Shown here: in pieces, positions 24,943-33,785 of the stretch
Layout of the letters: each line of letters opens with the position of its first letter
Position numbering within the stretch: position 1 is the stretch's first letter
NCBI GenBank assembly: GCA_009377495.1
Contig: WHTZ01000001.1
Location: forward strand, 240,625 to 304,624
Direction of reading: 5' to 3'
Source of the DNA: Luteitalea sp.
GTDB lineage: Bacteria > Acidobacteriota > Vicinamibacteria > Vicinamibacterales > Vicinamibacteraceae
DNA length: 64,000 nucleotides
The notes under the pieces: model-generated
Databases searched by the model: none
What the model was told of the DNA's origin: nothing
Seen by the model: the letters and a program-made list of their open reading frames with translations, nothing else
Program-made: the position numbers and the translations under genes

Positions 24943-24948
24943 ATTGTA
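24943..24948 (-). promoter_or_regulatory. candidate -10 box TACAAT before the small membrane protein
   Basis: On the minus strand TACAAT ends 6 bases before the GTG at 24936, too close for a ribosome binding site, which suggests a leaderless mRNA. Confidence 0.35.
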
Positions 24949-24978
24949 GCGTGTACTGCTCGAAGAAGCACCTATCAG

Positions 24979-25000
24979 CCCTGACCCCTGACCCCTGTCC
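24979..25000. repeat. period-7 tandem array, CCTGACC type
   Basis: CCTGACC CCTGACC CCTGTCC, followed by TTGTCAGG, which pairs back with the array. It ends 4 bases before the stop of the secreted protein gene at 25004. One of several period-7 arrays at gene borders in this window. Confidence 0.6.
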
Positions 25001-25003
25001 TTG

Positions 25004-26782
25004 TCAGGGACTGAGCCGCACAGCGGCGGCACTCGTGCCCGCACCGAAGGGGAGACTCCCGCCATTCCAGTACGTCGCGCGTTCGACCACGATCGGCGTA
25101 CCATCGCCGAGGCTCTCGACGAGGATACCGTAGCGACGGCCGACGGCGCCTGGGAACGCTTCGCCGATATCCCAGGTTGCCCGGCTGTTCGCGGCAAGCG
25201 TCAGCCGCCGAGACGCTTCACCGCCGCCTTCGAATACGAGCGTGATGCGGATCGAGGCGTCCGACGCGTCCGTGTTCGCTGCGAGCACATAGGTCGCCTT
25301 CGCGCGCGGTCCGCCTGACTCACCGTCGGCAATCGCCCAACGTGTGCCTGGCGCCGTCACGCGTCCGTTCGTGTGTGACTCGTACCAGCCGCCCCGCGGC
25401 CACCACATGCTGCGCTCTGCGAGAAACGGCTTGCGGTCGACCGACTCGAAGGTCGCGGAGGCGGCCGTGTTCGCAAGGCGCGGATCCGCGTTGAGGTGTA
25501 CCGTCCGCCGTCTGTGTGGCGGGATCTCGTACGACCGCCGAACCCGACCACCCCCCGGAAGGAGATACGTCGCGCGGACGGTGATGGTCTCGTCGCTCGG
25601 GTTGGCAAAGAGATAGAACAGATCGAACCATGTGTTCGCTGCCCCTTCCGCGAAGAACCATCGAGGCGAAGCCGCCGTGACGCCGGCGCTGGCGCTGCCC
25701 GCGCCCCATCCCCGCCCCGCTGCATCGAGATACAAGGCACGCTCGGCAATGATGGGAACGTCGTTGAGCGACTCAATCACGCCAGATACTGGGACGGCCG
25801 CGAGCCTCGGTCCCTCGCCGTTCACGAAGATCGTCTTGCGACTGTGCGGCGCGACCTCGTAGGTGCGCCGCACGGGCTCGCCACTCTCCAGAAGGTAGGT
25901 GACCCGCACCTGGGCGGCGCGCTCATCCGGGTTCTGAATCAAGTAAAACAGCGAAAACGGAGAGGTAGCGCCTTCCGTCACGTACCACCGCAACGCGGGC
26001 TCTGGCAGAGCTGTCTCGGCGTGCCCGCCGTACGCGGTGCTGTCCCAGCTCACGGTGCGATCGACCACCAGGGGCGTATCGGACTCGATACGCGTGGCGA
26101 AGTCGATTCCCTCGAGGTCGGAGAACGCCGCGCTGGAGAGCGTCGCACGCGACCGGCTACCGAGCTCGAGCGGGTGCGTCACGAGCTGCCCATCGGCTCG
26201 CTCGAAGACCACCACGACCTTCGCCGAGGTCGTTCCGGGATTCAGCAGCGCGATCTGGGTCTCCCAAAAGCCACGCGACTGCACACCCTCGGGCAGATAC
26301 TGAACCTCGGTGCCGCGCGGGTGTGTGCCGCGCTGGTACTCGACGCTATCGGGCACTCCGTCGCCGTCGGAATCCATCGCCCCCGCCGAGCGGGTGGCCA
26401 CAGAGGTGGTGTTGAGGCCGTACCAGGTCTCCCACGCGTCCGACAGGCCGTTCCGGTCAGCATCAAGGCCCACCACAGTGGCAACCTGAGCGGACAGCGA
26501 ACCCTGCTGGATGGCGGTGTAGGCACGGACCGCAAAGTAGTAGCGGACCCCATCTCGCAGGTTGGGCACACGCACGGTCGTGCGCAGGCCGACGTCGAGA
26601 GATCCGGTGAAGGTACCTCGTGCGGTGCCCCACGCAACGACGTACCCGACAACATCGGGCTCAGGATTTGCATTCCATGTGAGCGATACCGAACCCGCCT
26701 CTGCCGTGAACGCAGAAGACATGAAGAGGAGCGCCAAGAGAAGCGCCCGACGAGAAAGCGTCTGCCAAGGGGGAGCGTACAT
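25004..26782 (-). CDS. secreted protein: FnIII-like domain, calcium motifs, four repeat units
   Basis: A 592-residue exported protein (signal RRALLLALLFMSSAFTAEAG). Residues about 28-110 form an FnIII-like domain (SVSLTWNANPEPDVVGYVV, YYFAVRAYTAIQQGS). Next come two thrombospondin-3-like calcium motifs (DADRNGLSDAW, DSDGDGVPDSVEY). The remaining 430 residues contain four related units of about 110 residues, each with a (R)WxxxEG start, a LFYLxxNP block, a VRxTYLL...GxxVRRxYExxPxxRxT strand pair and an ESxxxxPxxxERxxY/W end. They resemble the DUF5719-type beta repeats of actinobacterial cell-surface proteins. A tandem paralogue lies directly upstream. No anchor or sorting signal is evident, so it is probably released or surface-associated. 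Function unknown. Confidence 0.85.
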   Translation of the reverse strand: MYAPPWQTLSRRALLLALLFMSSAFTAEAGSVSLTWNANPEPDVVGYVVAWGTARGTFTGSLDVGLRTTVRVPNLRDGVRYYFAVRAYTAIQQGSLSAQVATVVGLDADRNGLSDAWETWYGLNTTSVATRSAGAMDSDGDGVPDSVEYQRGTHPRGTEVQYLPEGVQSRGFWETQIALLNPGTTSAKVVVVFERADGQLVTHPLELGSRSRATLSSAAFSDLEGIDFATRIESDTPLVVDRTVSWDSTAYGGHAETALPEPALRWYVTEGATSPFSLFYLIQNPDERAAQVRVTYLLESGEPVRRTYEVAPHSRKTIFVNGEGPRLAAVPVSGVIESLNDVPIIAERALYLDAAGRGWGAGSASAGVTAASPRWFFAEGAANTWFDLFYLFANPSDETITVRATYLLPGGGRVRRSYEIPPHRRRTVHLNADPRLANTAASATFESVDRKPFLAERSMWWPRGGWYESHTNGRVTAPGTRWAIADGESGGPRAKATYVLAANTDASDASIRITLVFEGGGEASRRLTLAANSRATWDIGEAFPGAVGRRYGILVESLGDGTPIVVERATYWNGGSLPFGAGTSAAAVRLSP

Positions 26783-26960
26783 GGGGCGCGGCTAAGGCAA
26801 CCCACGTGCCCGGGCGGCATTCGCTCGCGGTAGCGCTTAGTGATTCACAGCTAGATGATTGGATACGTTACTGGCAAGCTCGTCAGAGCGTGGCGGATCA
26901 CAGTTCCGTAAGTAAATCCGACTTCTGCGGCAGAGGTGCGTGTGGCGATCGCTCACGCGC

Positions 26961-28718
26961 TCACGGCAGTGGGGAGGCGAGGGCTGCCCCTCCGGCCGAG
27001 AGGAATCTGCCGTTCGCATTCCAATACAGCGCGTGCTCGACAACCAACTGAGCAGGTGTCGGTCCAACGCTCTCGACCATCGCACCGAACCGCTGATTCT
27101 CGCTCTCTGGAAAATCACGAGCGACCGGAATGTCCGTGCGGCTTTGCGCGGGCAGCGCGTAGGTCCGCGTGGCGCTGCTCCCGTCCTCGAAGAGGAGCGT
27201 GACGCGCGCTTCGCCCGCCGTTCGGGACGTGTTGGCGACAAGGAGGTACGTCTGCGTGCTCGCCGCACCTCCGACTTCACCTTCGGCGACGGCCCAGCGC
27301 GTGCTAGTCTCGGTCGCGCCAACGGTGCTGTGCGATTCGTACCAGGTCGCTGCCGTGGGCCCGGGCCACCACATCGAGCGCTCGGCCAGGAACGAGACGC
27401 CGTTGGTCGATTCGAGAATCGTCGACACCGAGGTCTGTTCGAGCCCGTCGCCCTCGCGGTCCACGTACACGGTCTTGCGAGAGCGTGGCTGAAGCGTATA
27501 GGTCCGCTCCACGGTCCGACCGGTGGGCAGCAGATAGGTCGCGCGCACCTCGGAGGCCGTGTCGTGGGGATTCGCCAGCGACAGGAAGAGATCGAAGTAG
27601 TCGCCGGTCGCGCCTTCACCGAAGAACCAACGCGTCGATGGCGCGGTGACGCCAGCGCTCGCGCTGCCCGACATGAATGGCTCGCCCGGTCCGGAGAGGT
27701 AGAGCGCGCGCTCGGCAATCACCCCAACAGCGTTCGTCGATTGGACGATGGCCGACAGCTCGGCGTTGCTGAGCGGGTGTCCCTCCCTGTTGACCCAAAT
27801 GGTGAGGCGACTCTGCGGCTGAACGGTGTAGTGACGCTCTTGCGGCGCTTGCCCGCCAGCGAGCAGATAGGTGACGGTGATCTCCGCCGCGGTGTTGTGC
27901 GGGTTGTGCACGAGATAGAAGAGGTCGAACAAGCCGTTCCAGGCGATGCCCTCCGTCAGATACCACCTCGTCGACGGCGTCGGGAGGCTGGTCTCGAGGT
28001 GCGCGCCGTACCGACCGACGCCCCACGCCACGGTGCGATCGACGACCACGGGCGCGTCCGATTCGACACGGGTCGAGAATCCCCGTCCCGCCAGCTCAGG
28101 TAAGTCATGCGTCTCGACCGTTCCGCGCGTCCGTGGTCCGAGCTCCAGACCGCGCGTGTGCTGCGTCCCTTCCTCATCCTCGAAGACCATCACCACCGCA
28201 GCCGGCTCGTCGGTTGGATTCAGCAACGCGAAGCGCGTCTGGAACACGTCAGCTTCCACACCCTCGGCAAAATAGCCGAGATTGGACGCAGACGACGATT
28301 GCGGAGGCTGAGTGGTCGCCGGCGGTGACGCCGGCCGCGGGAAGCTCGGCAGCGACGGCAGCGTGGGGAACGGCGGCAGAGGCGGAATGGTCCCTGACAC
28401 CCAGGCCCAGACCTCGTTCGAGGGAGAGCTTAGTTGGTCTGCAGTGTTGTAAGCCTTGACGACAAAGTAGTAAATGGGGCCCGCTGCCAGATCGGTCACC
28501 GTAAAGGTCGTGCGGTTGCCGACGTCGACATCCTCTGTGTAGTTACCGGGAAACGTGCCATACAGGACCCGGTAGCCGGCAAGGTTCGACTCGGTGTTGG
28601 CGTTCCATGCGAGCGTGGCAGACTCAGCCACCGCGATCCGAGCGGTCAAGGCGAGACCGAGCAGTGCGAGCGTGGTCACGCGGAGAAAGCGGCGCCCAAC
28701 GGAGGAGGATGAAGACAT
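26961..28718 (-). CDS. secreted protein: FnIII-like domain, Pro-rich linker, four repeat units (paralogue)
   Basis: A 585-residue paralogue of the next gene downstream, with the same signal peptide, FnIII-like domain (ATLAWNANTESNLAGYRVLY, YYFVVKAYNTADQLSSPSN) and four 110-residue units (RWYLTEGIAWNGLFDLFYLV, RWFFGEGATGDYFDLFLSLA, RWAVAEGEVGGAASTQTYLL). The difference is the linker: instead of calcium motifs it has a Pro/Ser-rich segment of about 40 residues (PPLPPFPTLPSLPSFPRPAS). The ATG at 28718 gives the better signal peptide than the one at 28754. The 178-base gap to the second paralogue and the 217-base AT-richer gap upstream hold no recognisable motif. Tandem duplication followed by linker exchange is the simplest history. 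Confidence 0.85.
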   Translation of the reverse strand: MSSSSSVGRRFLRVTTLALLGLALTARIAVAESATLAWNANTESNLAGYRVLYGTFPGNYTEDVDVGNRTTFTVTDLAAGPIYYFVVKAYNTADQLSSPSNEVWAWVSGTIPPLPPFPTLPSLPSFPRPASPPATTQPPQSSSASNLGYFAEGVEADVFQTRFALLNPTDEPAAVVMVFEDEEGTQHTRGLELGPRTRGTVETHDLPELAGRGFSTRVESDAPVVVDRTVAWGVGRYGAHLETSLPTPSTRWYLTEGIAWNGLFDLFYLVHNPHNTAAEITVTYLLAGGQAPQERHYTVQPQSRLTIWVNREGHPLSNAELSAIVQSTNAVGVIAERALYLSGPGEPFMSGSASAGVTAPSTRWFFGEGATGDYFDLFLSLANPHDTASEVRATYLLPTGRTVERTYTLQPRSRKTVYVDREGDGLEQTSVSTILESTNGVSFLAERSMWWPGPTAATWYESHSTVGATETSTRWAVAEGEVGGAASTQTYLLVANTSRTAGEARVTLLFEDGSSATRTYALPAQSRTDIPVARDFPESENQRFGAMVESVGPTPAQLVVEHALYWNANGRFLSAGGAALASPLP

Positions 28719-28971
28719 GGCAGCCCCGCCAACCGCAACGACCGTGCCGCGCAATGTTCATGCTAGTTATTTCAGTAAATACAACCGCTTACGGGTGCAT
28801 ACTCCAACTTGTGCTGTGTGTATTTTCTAACGAGCTTGTAAGCCAATCCAAATAATGTACGTAACAGGGGTAGTGTATTGATTGGCCTCCAGGGATGGGC
28901 ATCTCCGAGGGAAGAAGGACCTCACGTTTGGGAGGAGGTCGCGAGACGGTCGAGGTTCGAGACCGTTGGCG

Positions 28972-30174
28972 CTAAAGTGGCCCCTTCTTTAGCGCCGGGC
29001 GCCAGGCGTCGTCGAAGCGCACGCCGAGCAGCAGCTCGGTGACGAGGCTGTAGCTGGCCATACCTCCCTCGACGCGGTTGGCGCGCAGGAACCGATCGTA
29101 CGTCCCCCATGCAATCACGCGAACGGGCCGCAGCGTCTGTTGACTGCGCGCGGCCATGGCCGCGAGGTCGCGCCGCGGCCCCCCGTCCAACGCTGCCAGC
29201 AACTGACGACGTTCGTCGCGTGCCACGGGTTCGACGAGATGTCCCAGCACGGACAGCCACCCACTGTATTGCGCTTGCGCATCCCCCTGCATGCAGGTCA
29301 ACCAGGCAAAGAAATTCGCCTCCGCTTCGTTGGCGAAGCCGGCCAGGTGCCCCCACTCGTGCGCGACGACAAATGGGCGCTCCGCCGGAGTGACGTGCGG
29401 GTTGACAGCAATGTCGAGGCCAAACGGGTTGGTCACGCCATCAACACCAGCCCAACGAAAGTAAGGAGCCAACAACGTTGGCTTGGGCACGCCCGGAGTG
29501 GCAACGCGGCGGGCGCCCAACAGCCGTTGGCTTCGCGCGAACGCGGGGCCGAGCCGCCCAGGCAGATCGCGCGCGGAAGGCCACGGCTCGGCGTACGCCT
29601 CCGGGTGGCCTCGATTGAGACGTCCGATGGCGGTGCGAACCCACGCGGTCGCGCGGCCAGGCGTCACGCGGCCGCGGTCGAAGTCGAACCGGGTGGCGAG
29701 TGGCAGGCGCTGATAGTTGAGGCCCCAACAGGCTTCGAATGCCAGGTAGATCGCCGCGGTGAGCACGACGAGGTTCGAAGCCGCCACGCGTGCGCGCCCC
29801 CAACGTTCGCTTGGCAAGCCCGATTCCTTTAGGTAGGGCGCCCCCTTGCAGGGCGCCCCTTTAGGGGCGCCGACGGCGCCGACGGCGCGGCTGCCTTCGA
29901 TTCCACTCAGGCCAGGAAAGCCGCGCCCTACTGCGCGCCGACGGAACCGACGTCCCACCATGACCATGGCCGCCGCAACCATGCCAGCCAGCGCGAGATC
30001 CAGCAAGAAGAACGGCACGTGATTCGACGTCGCCGTCACAAGAGGTTGAAAGAAGAGGTACGTCCGTCCAGAAAACGCCTGCTCCACGAACGTTGCTGGC
30101 AACGGCACCACCGCGACCAGCACCGCGGAAGCGACCACAGCAAGCTTGGTGGTCGTAACATGACGCGCCTTCAC
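28972..30174 (-). CDS. DUF3810-like membrane zinc metalloprotease
   Basis: A 400-residue protein. The GTG at 30174 overlaps the stop of the NDH-2 gene (GTGA), fixing the start. Three hydrophobic segments near the N-terminus (LAVVASAVLVAVVPLPA, FFLLDLALAGMVAAAMVMV, SNLVVLTAAIYLAFEACWGL) are followed by a soluble domain with HEWGHLAGFANEAEANF (HEWGH at residues 272-276), a gluzincin-like zinc site with the expected downstream Glu. The order matches DUF3810 proteins. Residues about 82-114 (SRAVGAVGAPKGAPCKGAPY) are not family sequence: they are translated from a 100-bp repeat inserted in frame between the second and third membrane segments. The protein may still fold, as the insert lies in a loop. 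Confidence 0.85.
   Translation of the reverse strand: MKARHVTTTKLAVVASAVLVAVVPLPATFVEQAFSGRTYLFFQPLVTATSNHVPFFLLDLALAGMVAAAMVMVGRRFRRRAVGRGFPGLSGIEGSRAVGAVGAPKGAPCKGAPYLKESGLPSERWGRARVAASNLVVLTAAIYLAFEACWGLNYQRLPLATRFDFDRGRVTPGRATAWVRTAIGRLNRGHPEAYAEPWPSARDLPGRLGPAFARSQRLLGARRVATPGVPKPTLLAPYFRWAGVDGVTNPFGLDIAVNPHVTPAERPFVVAHEWGHLAGFANEAEANFFAWLTCMQGDAQAQYSGWLSVLGHLVEPVARDERRQLLAALDGGPRRDLAAMAARSQQTLRPVRVIAWGTYDRFLRANRVEGGMASYSLVTELLLGVRFDDAWRPALKKGPL
29832..29931. repeat. GGTAGGG...CCCTAC element inserted in frame in the DUF3810-like gene
   Basis: A 100-bp diverged relative of the elements at 10978 and 21791, bounded by GGTAGGGCGC and GCGCCCTAC, with an inner palindrome GCGCCCCTTTAGGGGCGC and a tandem GCCGACGGC repeat. 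It lies inside the coding sequence without a stop or frameshift. Confidence 0.7.
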
Positions 30175-31544
30175 TGACGTGACCCCGGCGGGGTACCCTG
30201 TCCGGTGATTAGCCGAATCCCTCGCTGGTAGGTGATGTACGCCCACGCCCATTGGACGAGCACGATGACACGATTGCGGAAGCCGGTCAGGGCCATGATG
30301 TGCACGAACAGCCAGACCAGCCAGGCAAGCCAGCCCGAGAATCGCATTCGTCCGATCTCGGCAATGGCCGCGGCGCGACCGATCGTGGCCATGTTGCCCA
30401 GATCTCTGTAGCGGAACGCCTGAGTTGGTTGATGCTCGGTCAGACGGACGACGCTGGCAGCAGCGTGGCGTCCTCCTTGTATCGCCACCTGGGCCACGCC
30501 GGGGAGCGGTTTGCCCTCTTGCTCCCGATACGCCAGGTCGCCAATCACGAATACCTCGGGACTGCCCGGCACAGACAGGTCGGGCTCCACCCGGACACGG
30601 CCTACGCGGTCGACCGGCGCGCCCAACGTACGCCCGAGTGGCGAGGCGGCGACGCCCGCGGCCCAGATGACCGTTCCCGCGTCGATGCGCTCATCGCCAG
30701 CCTGCACGGCACCCTCTGTGACACCCGTGACGAGTGTTCCCTTGCGCACCTCGACGCCGAGCCCCGCCAGCGACTGCTCGGCGCGCGCCTGCAGCGCGGG
30801 CGGAAACGCCGTCAGGATGCTGGACGCCCCTTCGACGAGAACGATGCGTGCGTCGCGAGGGTTGATCGCGCGGAAATCTTTCACGAGCGCGTGGCGTGCC
30901 AGCTCCGCCATGGCTCCGGCCATTTCGACACCGGTCGGCCCGCCACCGACAATCACGAAGGTCAGCAGCTGGCGTCGCACTTCCGGATCGGTGATGACCT
31001 CCGCCCTCTCGAACGCCATCAGCAGCCGGCGTCGAACGAAGAGCGCATCGTCGAGCGTCTTGAGACCAGGTGCCATTGGCGCCCACTCGTCGTGACCGAA
31101 ATAGGCGTGCGCGGAGCCGCTCGCAATGATCAGATAGTCGTACGAAAGCTCACCGATGTCGAGCTCCACGACACGCCGCGTGCGATCGACGGCTCGTGCG
31201 TCCGCGAGCAGCACTTGCACGTTCGACAGACGCCGGAGAATCCAACGAATGGGTGAGGCAATCTCGCCAGGCGAAAGGCCGGCTGTCGCCACCTGGTAGA
31301 GCAACGGCTGGAAGAGGTGGTGATTGTAGCGATCGACGACCACCACGTCCACGGCCGCGTGCTTCAAGGCACGCGCCGCATTCAGGCCGCCGAAGCCACC
31401 GCCGATAATCACGACACGCGGGCGGCCCGCGTGTGAGGCAACATTGATGCGGGGCGCGCGCACGTGCCCAGCTCGCGCCTCGCCGACGGTTGATTCGAGC
31501 ACCTCTGCACGCGATTCATCAGGCCTGTTCTGCTCGTGCGTCAT
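30171..31544 (-). CDS. ndh: type II NADH dehydrogenase (NDH-2)
   Basis: A 457-residue flavoprotein that would oxidise NADH and reduce quinone at the inner membrane without pumping protons. FAD-binding VVIIGGGFGGLNAARAL is near residue 43 and the NAD-binding FVIVGGGPTGVEMAG near 195; VFVIGDLAYRE and the quinone-site motif AQVAIQ are also present. The hydrophobic C-terminal segment (WLAWLVWLFVHIMALTGFRNR) fits membrane attachment. The first 40 residues before the FAD motif are an unusual charged extension. The DUF3810-like gene is translationally coupled downstream. Divergent from the molybdopterin oxidoreductase with 50 bases between starts. Confidence 0.93.
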   Translation of the reverse strand: MTHEQNRPDESRAEVLESTVGEARAGHVRAPRINVASHAGRPRVVIIGGGFGGLNAARALKHAAVDVVVVDRYNHHLFQPLLYQVATAGLSPGEIASPIRWILRRLSNVQVLLADARAVDRTRRVVELDIGELSYDYLIIASGSAHAYFGHDEWAPMAPGLKTLDDALFVRRRLLMAFERAEVITDPEVRRQLLTFVIVGGGPTGVEMAGAMAELARHALVKDFRAINPRDARIVLVEGASSILTAFPPALQARAEQSLAGLGVEVRKGTLVTGVTEGAVQAGDERIDAGTVIWAAGVAASPLGRTLGAPVDRVGRVRVEPDLSVPGSPEVFVIGDLAYREQEGKPLPGVAQVAIQGGRHAAASVVRLTEHQPTQAFRYRDLGNMATIGRAAAIAEIGRMRFSGWLAWLVWLFVHIMALTGFRNRVIVLVQWAWAYITYQRGIRLITGQGTPPGSRQ

Positions 31545-31582
31545 CGACGTCCCACTGTGACGATTATGGCATGTGCGAATGA

Positions 31583-31588
31583 TAGACT
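31583..31588 (+). promoter_or_regulatory. candidate -10 box TAGACT before the molybdopterin oxidoreductase
   Basis: TAGACT ends 6 bases before the ATG at 31595, leaving no room for a ribosome binding site; a leaderless start is possible. Confidence 0.3.
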
Positions 31589-31594
31589 GACTCT

Positions 31595-33670
31595 ATGACG
31601 CGACGCGATGACATGCCTTGGAGCCGAAGCACCGTCCACACGGCATGCCCGCTCGACTGCCCGGATGCTTGCAGCCTGGCCGCCTCGGTTGAAGGTAACC
31701 GCGTCGTCAAGATCGAAGGGTCTCGCCGCAATAGCGTGACGCGCGGATTCATTTGCGCCAAGGTGCGGCGCTTCGGGGAACGCGTCTCTCACCCGCAACG
31801 TTTGAGCCATCCGGCGCTGCGCACCGGGCCGAAAGGCCGAGGAGCGTTCCAGCGTGTGGATTGGCGTGACGCGATTGAGACGATCGCTCGTCGGATCGAG
31901 GACGTGCGGCGCGACTGGGGTGGCGAGGCCATTCTGCCCTTTTCCTATGGTGGCTCGAACGGCCTCCTGACCCAAGACACGACGGACCGCGACCTGTTTC
32001 GCCGTCTGGGCGCGTCACGACTCGCGCGTACGGTGTGTGCGGCACCCACCGGCGCCGCGCACGCCGCGATGTATGGCAAGATGCCCGGCGTCGCGTACGA
32101 CGACTATCTGCACGCGCGGCTCATCGTGATTTGGGGCGCGAATCCATCCATCTCGAGCATTCACCTCGTGCCCTTCATCCGCGAGGCGCAACGCCGCGGT
32201 GCCAAGCTCGTCGTCGTGGATCCGCGCCGCACGCAGCTCGCGCGACACGCCGACATGCACCTCGCCGTTCGGCCGGGTACGGACTTGCCCCTGGCGCTCT
32301 CGATCATCCGCTATCTCTTCGAGACAAGGCACGCAGACGAGGCATTCCTCGCGCAGCACACAACCGGGGCTGACCGTCTTCGTGCCGCCGCCACATCATG
32401 GACGTTCGAGCGCGCCGCGCACGTGTGTGGCGTCGCAGCCGAGCAGATCGCCGCGCTTGCCGAGCTCTACGCGGCCACGTCGCCGGCGGTGATTCGCTGT
32501 GGGTGGGGTCTCGAACGCAATCGCAATGGGGGGCATGCTGTGCTGTCGGTGCTGGCATTGCCCGCAGTGGCTGGCAAGTTCGGTGTGCGTGGTGGGGGCT
32601 TCACGATGTCGAACTCTCGAGCGTGGCCCGTCGATGGCGAGCGCTGGGCGCACGCTCCGGAGGTGCCGACGCGCATCGTCAATATGAGCCAACTCGGCCG
32701 CGCGTTGACCGATTATCAGGATCCACCGATCAAGCTGCTCTTCGTCTACAACTGCAATCCGCTGGCGACCATGCCAGACCAAAACCGCGTGCTGAAGGGG
32801 TTGCTGCGCGACGATCTCTTCACGATCGTGTTCGACCAGGTGCAGACCGACACCGCCGCGTATGCCGACCTCGTCCTTCCGGCGACGACGTTTCTGGAGC
32901 ACTACGACGTTGCGCGCGGCTACGGCGCGTACAGCCTGCAATTGGTGCGACCCATTATCGACACCGTCGGTGAGGCGCGGACGAACTCAGAGGTGTTCAG
33001 CGAGCTGGCCGAAAACCTCGGGCTCCGCGACGAGCCGCCGGAGTTGGAAGCGGAGACGCTGCTCCGTGTGGCTGGAGGCCTACCCGAAGAGATTCAAGGT
33101 GCGTTGCTCTCGGACGAGGTCGTGACCCCGCCATGCGGCCCCGCGCCCGTGCAGTTCGTCGACCTCCATCCACCCACGGCGGATGGGAAGGTGCATCTCT
33201 TTCCGGAGCACCTGCCGTCGACTGCGCCTGGTGGCTTGTACGCGTTTCAGCCGGATCCAGCAACGCGCGAGTTCCCGCTGGCGCTCATCTCCCCGGCCAC
33301 CGAAAAAACCATCAGCTCGACACTCGGTGAGCTGCGACACGATATCTCGCGTCTGCTCATGCACCCTACCGATGCGGATCCCCGCGGCATCACCACGGAC
33401 GATGCGATTCGCGTGTTCAACCAGCACGGGGAGGTGCACTGCCTCGTCACGATCAGTGACGCGATCACGCCCGGTACCGTGAGCTTGCCGAAAGGGCTCT
33501 GGCGCCACCACGTGCTGGGCCACTCGACCGGCAACGCGCTGGTGCCAGACCAGCTATCAGATCTCGGCGGCGGCGCCTGCTTCAACGATGCGCGTGTTCA
33601 GGTGGCCAAAATCGTCAGCGCAGCGCTTGGCGACGACTCGCTCGCGCTTTGGGTGGCTTCGGGCAGGTGA
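31595..33670 (+). CDS. molybdopterin-dependent oxidoreductase with N-terminal [4Fe-4S] site (DMSO reductase family)
   Basis: A 691-residue catalytic subunit. The N-terminus binds a [4Fe-4S] cluster (CPLDCPDACSLAAS with a fourth Cys in GFICAK), followed by the Moco-binding core (PFSYGGSNGLLTQD, LIVIWGANPSISSIHL, AKLVVVDPRRTQLA, GKFGVRGGGFTMSN) and the C-terminal molydopterin dinucleotide-binding domain (GELRHDISRLLMHPTDAD...). No Tat signal, so it is probably cytosolic. Stand-alone members like this occur in Acidobacteriota, Deinococcota and others; their substrate is unknown. No iron-sulfur or membrane subunit is next to it. The Mo ligand is not obvious; the region TVCAAPTGAAHAAMYG is where one would expect it. 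The stop runs into a repeat element. Confidence 0.9.
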   Translation: MTRRDDMPWSRSTVHTACPLDCPDACSLAASVEGNRVVKIEGSRRNSVTRGFICAKVRRFGERVSHPQRLSHPALRTGPKGRGAFQRVDWRDAIETIARRIEDVRRDWGGEAILPFSYGGSNGLLTQDTTDRDLFRRLGASRLARTVCAAPTGAAHAAMYGKMPGVAYDDYLHARLIVIWGANPSISSIHLVPFIREAQRRGAKLVVVDPRRTQLARHADMHLAVRPGTDLPLALSIIRYLFETRHADEAFLAQHTTGADRLRAAATSWTFERAAHVCGVAAEQIAALAELYAATSPAVIRCGWGLERNRNGGHAVLSVLALPAVAGKFGVRGGGFTMSNSRAWPVDGERWAHAPEVPTRIVNMSQLGRALTDYQDPPIKLLFVYNCNPLATMPDQNRVLKGLLRDDLFTIVFDQVQTDTAAYADLVLPATTFLEHYDVARGYGAYSLQLVRPIIDTVGEARTNSEVFSELAENLGLRDEPPELEAETLLRVAGGLPEEIQGALLSDEVVTPPCGPAPVQFVDLHPPTADGKVHLFPEHLPSTAPGGLYAFQPDPATREFPLALISPATEKTISSTLGELRHDISRLLMHPTDADPRGITTDDAIRVFNQHGEVHCLVTISDAITPGTVSLPKGLWRHHVLGHSTGNALVPDQLSDLGGGACFNDARVQVAKIVSAALGDDSLALWVASGR

Positions 33671-33785
33671 AGGTGCAAGGTACGAAGTGCGAGGTGCGAG
33701 GGCTGTCTCAGGATTCAGGGATCAGAGGCGCTCACACCTAGAGCCTGAGACAGCCCTCGCACCTCGCACCTGGCCCCTCGCCCCT
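33671..33785. repeat. heptad arrays with perfect 26-bp inverted arms between convergent genes
   Basis: Four heptads AGGTGCA, AGGTACG, AAGTGCG, AGGTGCG lead into AGGGCTGTCTCAGG; the other side mirrors this with CCTGAGACAGCCCT and heptads CGCACCT, CGCACCT, GGCCCCT, CGCCCCT. Bases 33687-33712 and 33744-33769 are perfect inverted copies. The element fills the 115-bp gap between two convergent genes and may act as a bidirectional terminator. Confidence 0.8.

Noticed and set aside
28755..28971. AT-richer leader before the tandem secreted genes as a riboswitch
   Set aside because: I compared it with the c-di-GMP (GEMM) core and other common riboswitch motifs from memory and saw no match; no stable conserved core is visible.
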